The notes under the pieces are model-generated. The model had not been told where the DNA came from, did no database searches, and worked only from the letters and a program-made list of their open reading frames with translations. Positions 11,100 through 21,359 of a stretch of 25,910 bases of DNA are shown one piece after another (position 1 is the first letter of the stretch; each line of letters begins with the position of its first letter). Made by a program: the position numbers and the translations under genes. This stretch comes from Saccoglossus kowalevskii (taxonomy: Eukaryota > Hemichordata > Enteropneusta > Harrimaniidae), in NCBI RefSeq assembly GCF_000003605.2, contig NW_003107588.1, positions 405,235 through 431,144 on the forward strand, written 5' to 3'.

Positions 11100-11929
11100 A
11101 TTTTTATATTTACTATCTTTGTGTTTAAACGTAATACACTTTTGTTCGTCATGGTAGTTCATACAGCAAATACGATCTTCTCTGAGGCAATATTGTAATA
11201 CACTATGAAATCGCCAAAATATAGACAAGACGTGTTGCTGTCATAGGCAGCAAAATGAGTGAGTAATTTGAGAAACTGACACAGTGAAAGTATTATTTAT
11301 ACTTATGACATCAATATACCCAGTACACATATACAAATATACAGAAGTTCATTGTCGTAATTTTTTTGCTGACTTTCAGGTTTGACATACATGTGTCAGT
11401 GATATACAACACATCATTATCCAGTCCAGTGTGTTATCATATACCAAACGAACTGTTTTGATCTCCGTGAATATGGACTGATAAATATGGCATTTATAAA
11501 TAAACATTTTCTGCCAACATAGACAGTGTAATTTCTACCTGAGTGGTCACGTGTACTTGTGTTTGGCCTGGCCTGGAATTATCCATAGTAGGAACATCGT
11601 TACATAGCCCTGTCATGTAGTTCGTGGGCAAATACAGTATACATCATCATAAGGTCAGGAGAGCAAGAGTGACATTGAATGCTTGACAAAATCATCACCT
11701 GCTACCCCATATTTGTCCATCATAAATTACATTAGGGTGTGATATGCGACAATGATGCCACGCGAATTGCAATATCCACAAATATAAGCAATGCTATATT
11801 TCTAGAAATCCTTGAAAACTAGTGAGTTTGCTTGCTTTTCAGCCAGACATCAGAAGTGTCCTTGTATATTCACAAAGCGTATATTTAAGACTTGCGTATC
11901 ACGTTTTGGAAACATGTAGGAACTTTTGA
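11100..11929. other. Non-coding stretch
   Basis: AT-rich with dense stops. I see no gene, RNA or repeat that I can support here. If the promoter at 10654 is real, this would be intron sequence. Confidence 0.5.
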
Positions 11930-12850
11930 ACCAATCACTGTTAAATGTTTAGATTTAAATAGAACGTATATGACAGCTTTCTGCCATTAACATTAGTAGT
12001 GGTAAAGTTTTAGTTTAATTTGTCAGCATAAATAAGTCACCAAGTTGCTGAAAACGAGTGTAGATACAAATTGTTTATTTTTTGTATTTTGTACTATATA
12101 ATGTACATTACAACTAATTTTACATCCTCCCCTAGCACAATTATATTGTATATATACACTGAGGATTATAAGGGCAATTCCAAATTTCAGTGATGTTTGA
12201 AATAGACTAGATTTATTTATAATAATTACAGGTCTTGAAAAAGATTTTAGCCACAATAAGTCAAATTGTACTGTGTAGTACCTTAGTTTGTGTATTAGCT
12301 TAGGGAGTACACAAAAAATGCTCATAGGCGTCTAAATTATAATGTGCCTGTTTTACAGAATACACTTAGGGAGTCTTACTAGCAAGTATTGGGTTACATT
12401 TCTTCGTGTAGCCAGTGGACTTATTGCTGCTCAACAGAACATCGGACTACCACGATTGTTTTATGGTGGTCACTGTACGGCTTTTAACGGGTTTGACTGG
12501 AGCTTCATGGCACAATTCTTAGTGTTCGGATATCTAGAACAAGGAGCCCCAAAATTGAAGATTTACGTGGCGTGTGATTCACACTGGGTTAGACTATTAC
12601 AATTTATTAGTGAACACTTATATGATCTATAGGAAACAGATGTGGGTGTTTATGTCACCGGATGATTGGCTTGTGTGTACAATCTTTAAGTATTAAATTC
12701 AATGCCACAGGATATCGCCATCTTCATTAAGTATATTCTTTCATCCGTGTACATTTTAATTAGTCTAGTGTATTTATAACATTGAGGTAAAAATGTGGTG
12801 TACATAAGTCAAAACACGAGGGCATGCGCGCACAAGTTGTGCAACTTGTG
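11930..12850 (+). repeat. Segmental duplication unit A
   Basis: This is the first of three related segments. It shares with unit B the start CAATCACTGTTAAATG, a CCCTAGCAC-ATT-TATTG block, the candidate exon after TTTTACAG, and a CATTAAG...TTTCAT tail. It shares with unit C a block near 12190 (CAGTGATGTT...ACTAGATTTAT). The units are clearly diverged with many indels, so the duplication is not recent. Confidence 0.7.
12359..12587 (+). CDS. Candidate exon in unit A (unidentified, possibly pre-ATP-grasp)
   Basis: The acceptor TGTTTTACAG ends at 12358. The frame is open from 12359 (intron phase 2), and the continuous open frame reaches a TAG at 12630-12632. It encodes, in order, FLRVASGLIAAQQ, IGLPRLFYGG, GFDWSFMAQFLVFGY and KLKIYVACDSHW. 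The likely ancestral donor follows the final TGG: unit C has GTAAGA there, unit B GTAATA and unit A GTTAGA, so A's donor is weakened. I do not recognise the family. A position upstream of an ATP-grasp exon and alternating hydrophobic strands would suit the N-terminal subdomain of such a ligase, but that is inference. Confidence 0.4.
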
Positions 12851-12854
12851 CAAC

Positions 12855-14042
12855 AATCACTGTTAAATGTTTCATTTTGAATAAAAACTGATAATCGGTA
12901 TAAACTTGTATAATTTATAAACACCACTCACTGTAGTACTGGAAAAGTTGACATTTATAAATGTTTATGCTATGTACGAATCTATTTACATCAAAATAAC
13001 TTACAATTAATTTTACTGTCAATTGTGAAAGATCATTGTTAAAATGGGCTCTTGACATGTGTCTATAAAAGTGATAATTCACGTGAACATCCCCTAGCAC
13101 CATTGTATTGAATATGTATATATCACATATACATTGAGATATAACGTACTTCAGTACTTCACAAAGAAGGACATTGTAGTTACGTCGCCTGTGCCGAACA
13201 CAAAACCAGCACATATACGAAAGTTTGTTACCTTCTATATAACGTCTCAACTCCCCAGCATAGAGATACGTGTCAACAACTGTTCATAACCAAATAACAT
13301 CGCAGTAATTAATAGTCTGTGTAATAAATATACCCCCAACCAATTACATTTAATCATAATTTATTTTAAAATATTTTATTTTTACAGTCACAAAACACGC
13401 AAGATCGTCCTGTCACGACCTTCACCTATACCATAATACAAACACAGATTACAAGTACGTGACAGGAAATTTAGGCCATGTGGTACTTTGTTACTCTCCC
13501 TTTGTGATCATAAGGGCCTATGCTATAATGTGCCTGTCTTACAGAATATACTTAGGGAGACTTAATAGAAAGATTTAGGTTGCAACTCTCCGTGTTCTCA
13601 GTAGAAATATGGCTGCTCAAGAGGGCATATATAGGACTTCCACGATTGTTTTATAGAATTCACTGAACGGCTTTTACCGGGTTTGACTGTGGCTTCATTG
13701 TATCTTTGATAGTATTTGGATTGCTTTATTCAAACCTGGAAGTTGACGTAACTGTGTTTTGCTCATGTAAGTAATAAAAACCATAAACCTTTTTTTTAAC
13801 TCTGTGTGTTAACTGTCTTGACCGACATTCCACATACATTGAAGATTTTCAGGACATTTTTCTCATACTGGGTAATACCGTTAAAGTTTATTTAGTGGAA
13901 ACTTATAAAACACGTGTGATCCTCGTTAAGTATTTCTCTTCATTCATGTCAAATAAGATGAGTCGGATGTAATTATCACAGTCAGGTTTAAACGTGATGT
14001 GCATACAATATATATATATTAACAAATCAGATGTGGAACAAC
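12855..14042 (+). repeat. Segmental duplication unit B
   Basis: It is homologous to units A and C. The match to C is best over about 13230-13430 (AACGTCT-AACTCC-CAGC, GTTCATAAC, GCAGTAATT) and 13527-13990. Between about 13905 and 13925 B is shorter than both A and C, indicating a deletion in B. The empty TTAA target (13988-13991) of the mobile element found in unit C is preserved here. Confidence 0.7.
13545..13871 (+). pseudogene. Broken copy of the unit-A exon, unit B
   Basis: The acceptor TGTCTTACAG and the same landmarks are kept (CTTAGGGAG, CCACGATTGTTTTAT, CGGCTTTTACCGGGTTTGACTG). In the unit-A frame, however, it hits stops within the first 20 codons, and it has indels in the second half. 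The donor position reads TGG|GTAATA. It is a non-functional paralogous exon. Confidence 0.6.
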
Positions 14043-14288
14043 TTAAGGTAGAGATGCAGGTTTGTGGGCACTTGGGGTGAATTTTCTTTTTATTATCCAA
14101 ACAGTCTTGGCTATAGGCTATAGAATAGTGGAACATACTCAAAAAACAATTTCAAAATATAGATATCAGGTGCAAACATTCTCTCTTTTGAATGCTTAGC
14201 AAGATTTAGCAAGGCTGTAAATAATAAAAAAAAGAAACATGGTGAAAGAAGGAAATGACGGGATCTCCATATTATGCACTATATTTAA
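14043..14288. mobile_element. Truncated left end of the TTAA inverted-repeat element
   Basis: TTAA at 14043-14046 is followed by GGTAGAGATGCAGG, the same terminus as the complete element at 16409. Similarity continues through landmarks TATCCAAACAGTCTTGGC, GTGCAAACATTCTCT and GACGGGATCTCC, and stops at ATATTTAA (14288). No right terminal repeat is found downstream, so the copy is 5' only. Its inner break abuts the ATP-grasp segment. Confidence 0.75.
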
Positions 14289-14772
14289 AGGCCCTTCAGT
14301 GGAATCGTCCTTCCTTACCTACCATAAATATTATACAAAACGTTTTCTGGATCAAGATCCACTACCTTATAAATATGGCGTTATTCAGGCTAACATGTCG
14401 ACAGAAGACATTATCGAAGTAGGTAAACAAGTTATAGGGAAGAACGGCCTATTCATAAAACCTGCAACTCGTTGTTCCAGTCAAGGTATTGCTTGTGTAA
14501 AATCAATCGAAAAGTTGCCAATGGCCGTTCAACAGCTCAAGCAACTTCCAAATCCGAAAGTCGACATCGGTTTTCTCAATCAATACATCAACGTGAAGTC
14601 ATACCCTTACGCAGTACAAGATACTATTATGGTAGAAGAATATGTACCTGGTCACCGACTGATTCAAGCAGAATGTTGTGTACAGAATGGTCAAATAATC
14701 CATTGGGCTACAGCTGAAGGTTGTGAAACCTTTTCATCATTATCAACATGGGTTCTTGACATGGGTTTATGA
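14239..14772 (+). CDS. ATP-grasp ligase fragment (ATP-binding half)
   Basis: The open frame has 177 codons. The domain part begins near residue 18 (GPSVESSFLTYHKYYTKRF). Residues about 75-85 read LFIKPATRCSSQGI: an ATP-binding Lys followed by a Gly/Ser loop, typical of the ATP-grasp fold. MVEEYVPGHRLIQAE near residues 133-147 matches the conserved EE-x-x-x-G-x segment before the metal site. ATP-grasp enzymes join a carboxylate to an amine or thiol through an acyl-phosphate. The metal-binding Glu and Asn near the domain end are absent: the frame stops at WVLDMGL, so this is one exon of a split gene or a truncated pseudogene. The first 17 codons lie in mobile-element sequence, and the equivalent start in the other element copy is not ATG. 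The true exon may therefore begin at an acceptor AG at 14289-14290. The substrate cannot be told. Confidence 0.6.
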   Translation: MVKEGNDGISILCTIFKGPSVESSFLTYHKYYTKRFLDQDPLPYKYGVIQANMSTEDIIEVGKQVIGKNGLFIKPATRCSSQGIACVKSIEKLPMAVQQLKQLPNPKVDIGFLNQYINVKSYPYAVQDTIMVEEYVPGHRLIQAECCVQNGQIIHWATAEGCETFSSLSTWVLDMGL

Positions 14773-14926
14773 GTATATATATATATGCGTAGACAGAAAA
14801 ATTAAGACACGACTACATGAGTAAAGTTCACTCTACAGTACTGTTTCGTAAGGTACATGGAGTACCTCACTCATCAGGAGTTAAGACTTTATTAAATAAA
14901 CCACCGAATATATATATATATATATA
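14773..14926. repeat. Two AT microsatellites around the B/C junction
   Basis: Short (TA)n tracts lie at 14773-14784 and 14908-14926. Between them is unremarkable DNA with an AATAAA at about 14894, possibly a poly(A) signal for the ATP-grasp segment. The second tract marks the left limit of visible homology with unit A. Confidence 0.6.
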
Positions 14927-15908
14927 CTGAGAAATATAGGGTTAACTCCGAATTCCAGTGATGTTCGAAATAAACTAGATTTATGTATGGACACTAAATA
15001 CATAAATGTTTACTAATAATATTTACAGGGGTTGAAACACAATGTAGCCGCCAAGTAAGGTCCAAGTGAAAAGACTCAACCAAAAAGACTAAAAACGTAT
15101 GGTACGAGTCCCCCAATTCCGAGTGATACACAAAACAAGTCTTTAATGCAATAGTTCAGAAATATTACCCTTAACAGCAATGGCAGTAATAACAGTGAGT
15201 ACAGACATGGATAGGGATTATTAAATGTTAATTATACACACAATAAGCAAACACAGTTTCTATAATGGTATCAGTACACACGATTAGTAATTTGGTGATG
15301 GTCCGTAGCAACGTGTCGAGATATGTCTAAGCAATACTCACAGTTCAAGAAGATGAGATAAACATGGTATATCTTCAAATAAGTAAATTTAATAGTCGGC
15401 GGAGTTAATTTGCAGCACTCAAATCTCATTCCCAAACTCGCACATTGTTAGCCAGTGACCACATGTATGAAAGTTCGTTTCATCTTTTTAACAACTCGGC
15501 TCATAATTACATCACACTCATAACGTCTTAACTCCACAGCTTGAATATAATTTAATACATATAATCTACAACAGTTCATAACAGGCTATAACACCGCAGT
15601 AATTCATAATTTGCGCATAAAATATACCCTGAACCAAAATATTCAATTATAATATATTTTAACTGAAATATTTTACTTCTAAATTTAAAAAAAACACACA
15701 GGATCAGCCTGTTACGACGCCTGTCGTGTCACAACTTTCCTGTCCACAAGCCATATTAATTCTATCGTATACAATCTAAAATCGACTTTCCCCTATACTA
15801 TACTACATCAAATTACAAGTACGAAACACATTAATCCACGTAGTACTTTGTAGTACTTAGTGAGTACAATGTTCACAGTGACATATGTTTAATGTGCTTG
15901 TTTTACAG

Positions 15909-16208
15909 AATAAACTTAGGGAGTCTTGATGTAAAGTTTTATATTACATCTCTTCGTGTTCTCAGTGGAATTATGACTGCTTAACAGGGTATATATATGA
16001 TTGGACTATTCACTATTCAGTAAACAGCTTTTACCGGGTTTGATTGGAGCTTCATTGTATCTTTGATAGTCGTTTATTTGAGCCTGGAAGTTGTCGTAAC
16101 TCAAAGGTAATACAAACTATGAACTATATTTAAATAATGTGTGTCTTCGGATAGCTGGACCAACGTGGCACATATTTTAGTGATTTACAGGACATCTGTT
16201 TATACTGG
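15909..16208 (+). pseudogene. Broken copy of the unit-A exon, unit C
   Basis: The acceptor TGTTTTACAG ends at 15908. Landmarks CTTAGGGAGTCTT, CTTTTACCGGGTTTGA and TGGAGCTTCAT are kept, but early stops and indels break the frame. The donor TGG|GTAAGA (16209) is the best of the three copies and probably shows the ancestral splice site. Confidence 0.6.
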
Positions 16209-16404
16209 GTAAGACCGTTACAGTTTCTTTAGTGAAAACTTATGAAACACATTTTATCTGTTTTTCGTCATCGGAAGATTTTATTCCACAGACACTTTTG
16301 TTTTTTCATGAACGCTATAATTGGTCGCATGCAACATCCTCATTAAGTTTTTCCTTTCATTCATGTCAAATAAGCTGCGTCGGGTGTATTTATCACAGTC
16401 AGGT

Positions 16405-17304
16405 TTAAGGTAGAGATGCAGGTTTGTGAGCACTTGGGAGTGAAATTATTTTTTTTTGGTTTTTATTATCCAAACAGTCTTGGCTATAGACTGTTAACAT
16501 TTTGTAGAATTGTGAATAGTGGAACATACTCAAAAAACGATTTTAAAATATAGATAACAGGTGCAAACATTCTCTGTTTTGAATGCTTAGCAAGATTTAG
16601 CAAGGCTGTACAAAATAATAAAAAAGAAACGTAGTGAAAAAAGTAAATGACGGGATCTCCATATTATGCACTATATTTAACTTTTAACAAAACGATAATA
16701 CATTTAAATTTGAAACTGTTACAGCCATTTTAATTATTTTAATAATTGTTATGCGAATTAGCAATTATCTCAGCTTCTTTTTAGTGCACATCCCAGAACT
16801 TTAAAAAAATAGCTTTTAGACGCTTTGACCTTTTGTTTTGAAATTTTCACAAATGACTGACAATGTGTCTATCTTCAAAACACCGTCGGGGAATAGTTTT
16901 TGGTTGAACAGTGTTACATCAATCGTACAGACAACTAGCCTGGGTGTTAATTTATGCATAAACTTGAAGTAGTGAAATTTGGGCAGCTGCCCTGCAAAAT
17001 TGACAACTGGTAAACAGTTTTCAAGACGACACTTTCTTCATAGTAAACAGATGTACCCACAAACCAATTTTGACACGAAACAGAAGCATGGTTTAGGAGC
17101 TAATTTTTTTCACTTTTGACCAAAAAAGCGCATTTTTGTGCATATTTCAAACAACAGTGTCCATAAAAAAAATTACTAAAAAAAAATTAAAATTCATTCA
17201 ATAAGCCTTCCGAAAATATATAGTTTTGTGAACAAGGGAGGTCATCTTGGTTTCCTAATTAACTAATTAAAATACCTGTCAGGTAAACTGCATCTCTACC
17301 TTAA
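16405..17304. mobile_element. Complete TTAA-flanked inverted-repeat DNA element (892 bp)
   Basis: The element spans 16409-17300 between TTAA copies at 16405-16408 and 17301-17304. The termini GGTAGAGATGCAG and CTGCATCTCTACC are perfect 13-bp inverted repeats. Unit B has the same flank (CAGG-TTTAA-ACGTG) without the element, which confirms insertion and a 4-bp TTAA duplication. TTAA targets are characteristic of the piggyBac superfamily. There is no open reading frame of transposase size, so it is a non-autonomous (MITE-like) copy. Confidence 0.85.
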
Positions 17305-17350
17305 ACGTGGTGTATATAAAACATATATACAAAGCCTGATTTATAACACC

Positions 17351-19228
17351 TTGAGTAAAATGTGTATCCATTTTACTTTAATGAATAATATATTATGACG
17401 TAAAATACGGAGGAGGTCTTTGTGGGGCTTCTCTGTATTTAGGAGCTTTGATCTTATCTTCAATACAGGTCTAATAGTTAAATTATTACACATGTTTGTG
17501 AGGGTAATATCACGATTTGTTGCCTGCCCAAGGGATTGTGGTCATGACAATAATATTTATGATGCAAGAGCCGAATGACCAAGTGTTATGCATGTTATCA
17601 CATCGAACATACATCAACCATGCACAATCACATCTACCATACATCACTCACACCCGCTCTCCCACAAATAACAACACTTATATTTGAAGTATGCAATATT
17701 TTATTTTATCTATTATAACAAGTTTCACATTACTCAATAACATACATACATTGTTTGCTGAAAAAGCTGCGAAATACATTCAGTAAAGTTTATTTTCAGC
17801 CACGGATACTCTTTTTAGTAACCGTGTTTCAGTAGTGTGAATCACTCAATTTATTTGATACTCGCTAGATACTAATGACAAAGTGCCGTGGACGTGACTA
17901 AAATGATTTTCTAATTGAGGTACCACACCTATTCACAAGTCACACAGCTTTAGAGCGTTTCCGGTTAGCATCGGCGTGGAACGTGTAGAAATGCTTACAG
18001 CGTAGAACGTGCCGCAGCGATCCCGGCTGCGACATTTTCAGTGGCGACTTTGCCGTACATTTTTGCTTCATATAAAAATACACTAAACATTAAAACTGGG
18101 TATCTTACTTAATATCAATTCTGACACGTTCACTTTCTATTTTGGATTGCCAAAGTTTCTTCAAAACCTTGAAAGCAGTCACAAAAACAACAGTGCCCGG
18201 GGCATCATCAGTGCAGCGAACGACAATTTGTTATGTGCAGTATCGTTGCGCAATAGTTACAGTGACGTTATGTGATATACCCATGTAATATTCACTTAGT
18301 GGTCAATATACCATGTAATATCCATTTTTATTCAATGTCATGTGACCGAGTTTCAACTAATCACAGTATGCGCAACAGAAGTGAGATGTGATAAACATTT
18401 CTGGTAGCGTGCTTATCTTAAGTCTTCTCCCTTCAGATCGTCCGTTCGGGTGGAATCATTTGGTGAAAGTATATCAACACAATTGAGGCAGTGCAGGGAA
18501 GTAAATATACTGCTAACAATTACAATAACAACACAATATATACGGTTTTCTTCACTTTAATAAATTAATAGTACGGGGTGCTTGTCACTGGAACCAGCAA
18601 GGAATGGGAATATATAGTAAACAAATAAAACTTGAGACATAACCAAACAAAGATTACTGCATAGCGCGTCTTCATATTACCCCCCTTTTATGGGCTCCCA
18701 GCTCACTGGAGACAGGAATCAGAATCACAGGATGTTACAGAAACAAGTCAGGTCACATTCCTCAGAAAGGTTTCCACACATGTTTCAACTTAAATACTCC
18801 AACTAAATTATAGCCATGCACACAATAAAATATATCCAACAAAATCTCAAAATAGCGGACAAATCAGTGTATAGAGAATGCCAATTTTGGTAGTGGAATA
18901 AACCATCATTGAAATAGGAGACTCATGTTGATGATGTAATATCTATTTTCATTGCCAACAACTCTAGACTCGGCACATTTCAATGTATTTCACAATCAGG
19001 GCCACTGTCTGGGACATGGATGTATGTATATAACATTCTGCTGACAACACAATCTAGTGACTGTATCAGCAGTCTATAATAAACATGTGCAATGGATTGT
19101 TGCAAAATATCCAAACATGTGCTTTTTATTCACACATCAAGAGCTCTGCTTTACACTTGCAATTTATGTCACAATATTTTAATTTTCAAAAATAAATTAT
19201 TTTCCCGCGATTTTCGTTTAATCGTTGA
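17351..19228. other. Non-coding stretch before the retrotransposon remnant
   Basis: I see no supportable gene. A locally more GC-rich patch lies at about 17960-18060. A gag region or 5' LTR of the Gypsy element would be expected in the right part, but no sequence matching the 3' LTR start was found and no gag zinc knuckle (CX2CX4HX4C) is visible. TCTGGTAGCGTG at about 18400 loosely resembles a retroelement primer-binding region but is too weak to call. Confidence 0.5.
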
Positions 19229-19715
19229 ATGAATAGTGCCTGCGAAAGAGGGGCATTTTGCATTTCAATCCATTCGTCTCTGAACCAAGCAGGACTGGAG
19301 GTGCTACAACAATTTGTTGGGTCTTTGAACGAGACAGAAGTGGAAGTAAATGGTATTGGTTGTCATACACTAGTTGACTCTGGACCACAAGTAACGATCA
19401 TAACCAAAGTTTTCCGCGCTATTCATGCTCAACTATCCAGTGTAAAGCCTGAATCTACTAATATTACCATTAAAGAGACAAAATGTACTGCATTAAGGTG
19501 TAATTTGTTTGGACGTGACATTTCTAGGTCGAACATATAAACGAGTTCCTGCATTCGTGGATTCTACAACAGAGTATCGTGAACAAGTGTCTTTGTTGGT
19601 TGGAACAAATGTCATAAGGACTAGCCAAAATGACTTTAGAGCCTTTCATGGTCGCTGCTACCATCGTCGTGTCAAACAGACCTATGGTACTCAACATACA
19701 GAGACAGAGACATAG
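19229..19715 (+). pseudogene. Gypsy aspartic protease remnant
   Basis: LVDSGPQVTI at residues 49-58 of the first frame is the retropepsin active-site segment. The D-S-G triad (D codon at 19376) is kept, with Pro where Ala or Ser is usual. The frame then breaks at about 19510-19540 and continues in another frame with FLGRTYKRVPAF and SLLVGTNVI, the usual end of a Gypsy protease. From about 19716 to 20000 a linker continues (IPPGKEVHIPCQVPS, then stops). Confidence 0.7.
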
Positions 19716-20040
19716 GGAAAGTAGAACTAGGTGGTAAAACGGGATGCATCGAACAAGCCAAATACAGTGGCCGTCGACCCATGAATATACCTCCTGGGAA
19801 GGAAGTTCACATTCCTTGCCAGGTTCCTAGTTGAGCTGCTAAGTCAATGTATACTACTCTCATCAGAGGCCCATACACTAGAGTACTGCCTGATGGTTTA
19901 GCAATTGGGAAAGTGGTGACTGATGTGGAGGATGGACACACCAATGTAAACCATGCACGTATTCCCCCAAACCTTTGGTTATCTGACCCAGGACATGTAT
20001 AGCAGATAGTTAGTGAAGAAGAGGCAAACCGGTGCCCACC

Positions 20041-20260
20041 ATGTTAATTTACTTCACCAACTTCTTGAGTATCTTTGAATAAGACCTAAGCAGATTGAAA
20101 ATGATGTTGGACAGATTAGGTCAGCATGGATTGAAACTGAAACTGAAGAGTAATCTACTCTGGCGAAAAGTGGGTTATCTTAGTCATGTAGTGTCAGCAG
20201 AGCGTATTAGTACATATCCCGACAAGTTACTGGCCTCAGCCTAAGAATCAGAAGGAACTT
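20041..20260 (+). pseudogene. Gypsy reverse transcriptase remnant (end of palm and thumb)
   Basis: The segment starts at what should be the catalytic YxDD strand, which here reads LIYFTNFL (YFTN at 20050-20061), so both catalytic aspartates are lost. A TAA follows at 20080. After it come LKMMLDRLGQHGLKLK and VGYLSHVVSAERI, the conserved region downstream of the active site. A frameshift near 20236 leads into WPQPKNQKELVQ. Fingers and most of the palm are deleted. Confidence 0.7.
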
Positions 20261-20269
20261 GTGCAAATG

Positions 20270-20662
20270 ATCACAAGAAGTTAGCTCCCCCATTCAACTG
20301 GTCTAATGAGTGTGAAGATGTATTCCAATGCCTTAAGAATATTTTTTTGTCTGCCCTGATTCTGCGCTATACTAATTTTTCTCAACCATTCATAGTACAG
20401 ACCGATGCTTCACAGGAAGGTCAGGGTGTTGTTCTTGTACAGAAACAAGATGGAATAGACAGAGTCATTTCTTACTGCAGTCGGGGTCTATCCCCTTCAG
20501 AGACAAGATATCATGCTCACAAGCTAGAATTAGTATGCCTCAAGTGGGCTGTTACTGACAAACAGCGAGACTACTTGTATGGAAACTACTTCAATGTACT
20601 TACAGATAATAACCCTCTAGTCTATGTCATGTCTACAGCGAAGCTGGGTGCAACAGGTAAGC
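20270..20662 (+). pseudogene. Gypsy RNase H remnant
   Basis: This is an open frame through KKLAPPFNWSNE, PFIVQTDASQEGQGVVL, ISYCSRGLSPSETRYHA, LELVCLKWAV and VLTDNNPLVYV. The catalytic D (QTDAS), E (KLELV) and D (LTDNN) are all present, so this is the best preserved part. It runs out of register after GKRWV, where the following sequence jumps to the integrase core. The zinc-binding domain of the integrase is missing. Confidence 0.75.
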
Positions 20663-20669
20663 GCTGGGT

Positions 20670-21130
20670 CACTGGCAGCGTTAACATTTTGTGCTCCCCT
20701 GGTCAGCATTCGAACCTCTGAACCAATGGAACTCATTTGCATAGATTTCATAACACTTGAGCCATCAAAAGGAGGCATTGAAAACATTTTAGTCGTCACA
20801 AATCGTTTCACATGATATGTTCAGGCTTACCCAACTGCTAACCAAATATAGCCAGTATGGAATTCCACAATGTATCAATGCAGACCAAGGAAGAAACTTT
20901 GAAAGTGCCCTCATCAAGGAACTATTTAGGCTCACCAACATCACCAAAACTCACACTACTCCATACCACCCCAAGGAGAATAGTATGACTACAGAATCAA
21001 CCAAACCCTATTAAACATTATAGCTCACCGTCCATGTATATAACTGCACTCGTCACAAGTCCACCAGTTATGCACCTTACTTTCTCCTATTCGGTCACAA
21101 TCCATGTCTTCCAGTAGACCTAATTTTCAA
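20670..21130 (+). pseudogene. Gypsy integrase core remnant
   Basis: SEPMELICIDF carries the first catalytic Asp (codon 20744-20746). A TGA at 20813-20815 interrupts NRFT-YVQAYPT. A deletion then leads into YGIPQCINADQGRNF with the second Asp (20883-20885) and YHPKENSMTTES with the Glu (20994-20996), 36 residues later, close to the DD35E spacing. Beyond 21014 the frame shifts repeatedly; FLLFGHNPCLPVDLIF is recognisable near 21080-21130. Confidence 0.75.
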
Positions 21131-21359
21131 TAGCTAATCTGACTCTAACGAACACGTTGATTATTCTGACTATGTGCAAGCACTTCATGACAGGTTACAG
21201 CTGGCATATAGCAATGCCTAGGCTCACGCAGATAAAGCCAGGTAGAGACAGGAGAAACATTATGAATGTAAGACCCAGCCAGACCAACTACTTTCAGGTG
21301 ACAGATAAACTGGTAAACACAAAATAGGTGATCGTAGAGAAAACATCCCCTATGTTTCG

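Larger units (their letters stand above)
14927..17350 (+). repeat. Segmental duplication unit C (contains a mobile element)
   Basis: The left part (14927-15050) matches unit A near 12158-12256. The middle (about 15520-15740) matches unit B near 13230-13425, and 15890-16404 matches both. After the 892-bp element the match to unit B resumes (AAACGTGGTG versus AAACGTGATG). The stretch 15050-15500 has no counterpart in B and holds no recognisable gene. Confidence 0.65.

Noticed and set aside
12915-13250. 111-residue minus-strand open frame in unit B (and a 100-residue one at 12023-12325 in unit A)
   Set aside because: Both lie in homologous parts of the duplication, but the frame is not kept between the copies and no domain is visible.
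18395-18420. Primer-binding site and 5' LTR end of the Gypsy element
   Set aside because: TCTGGTAGCGTG is suggestive, but no sequence upstream matches the presumed 3' LTR and no gag follows.
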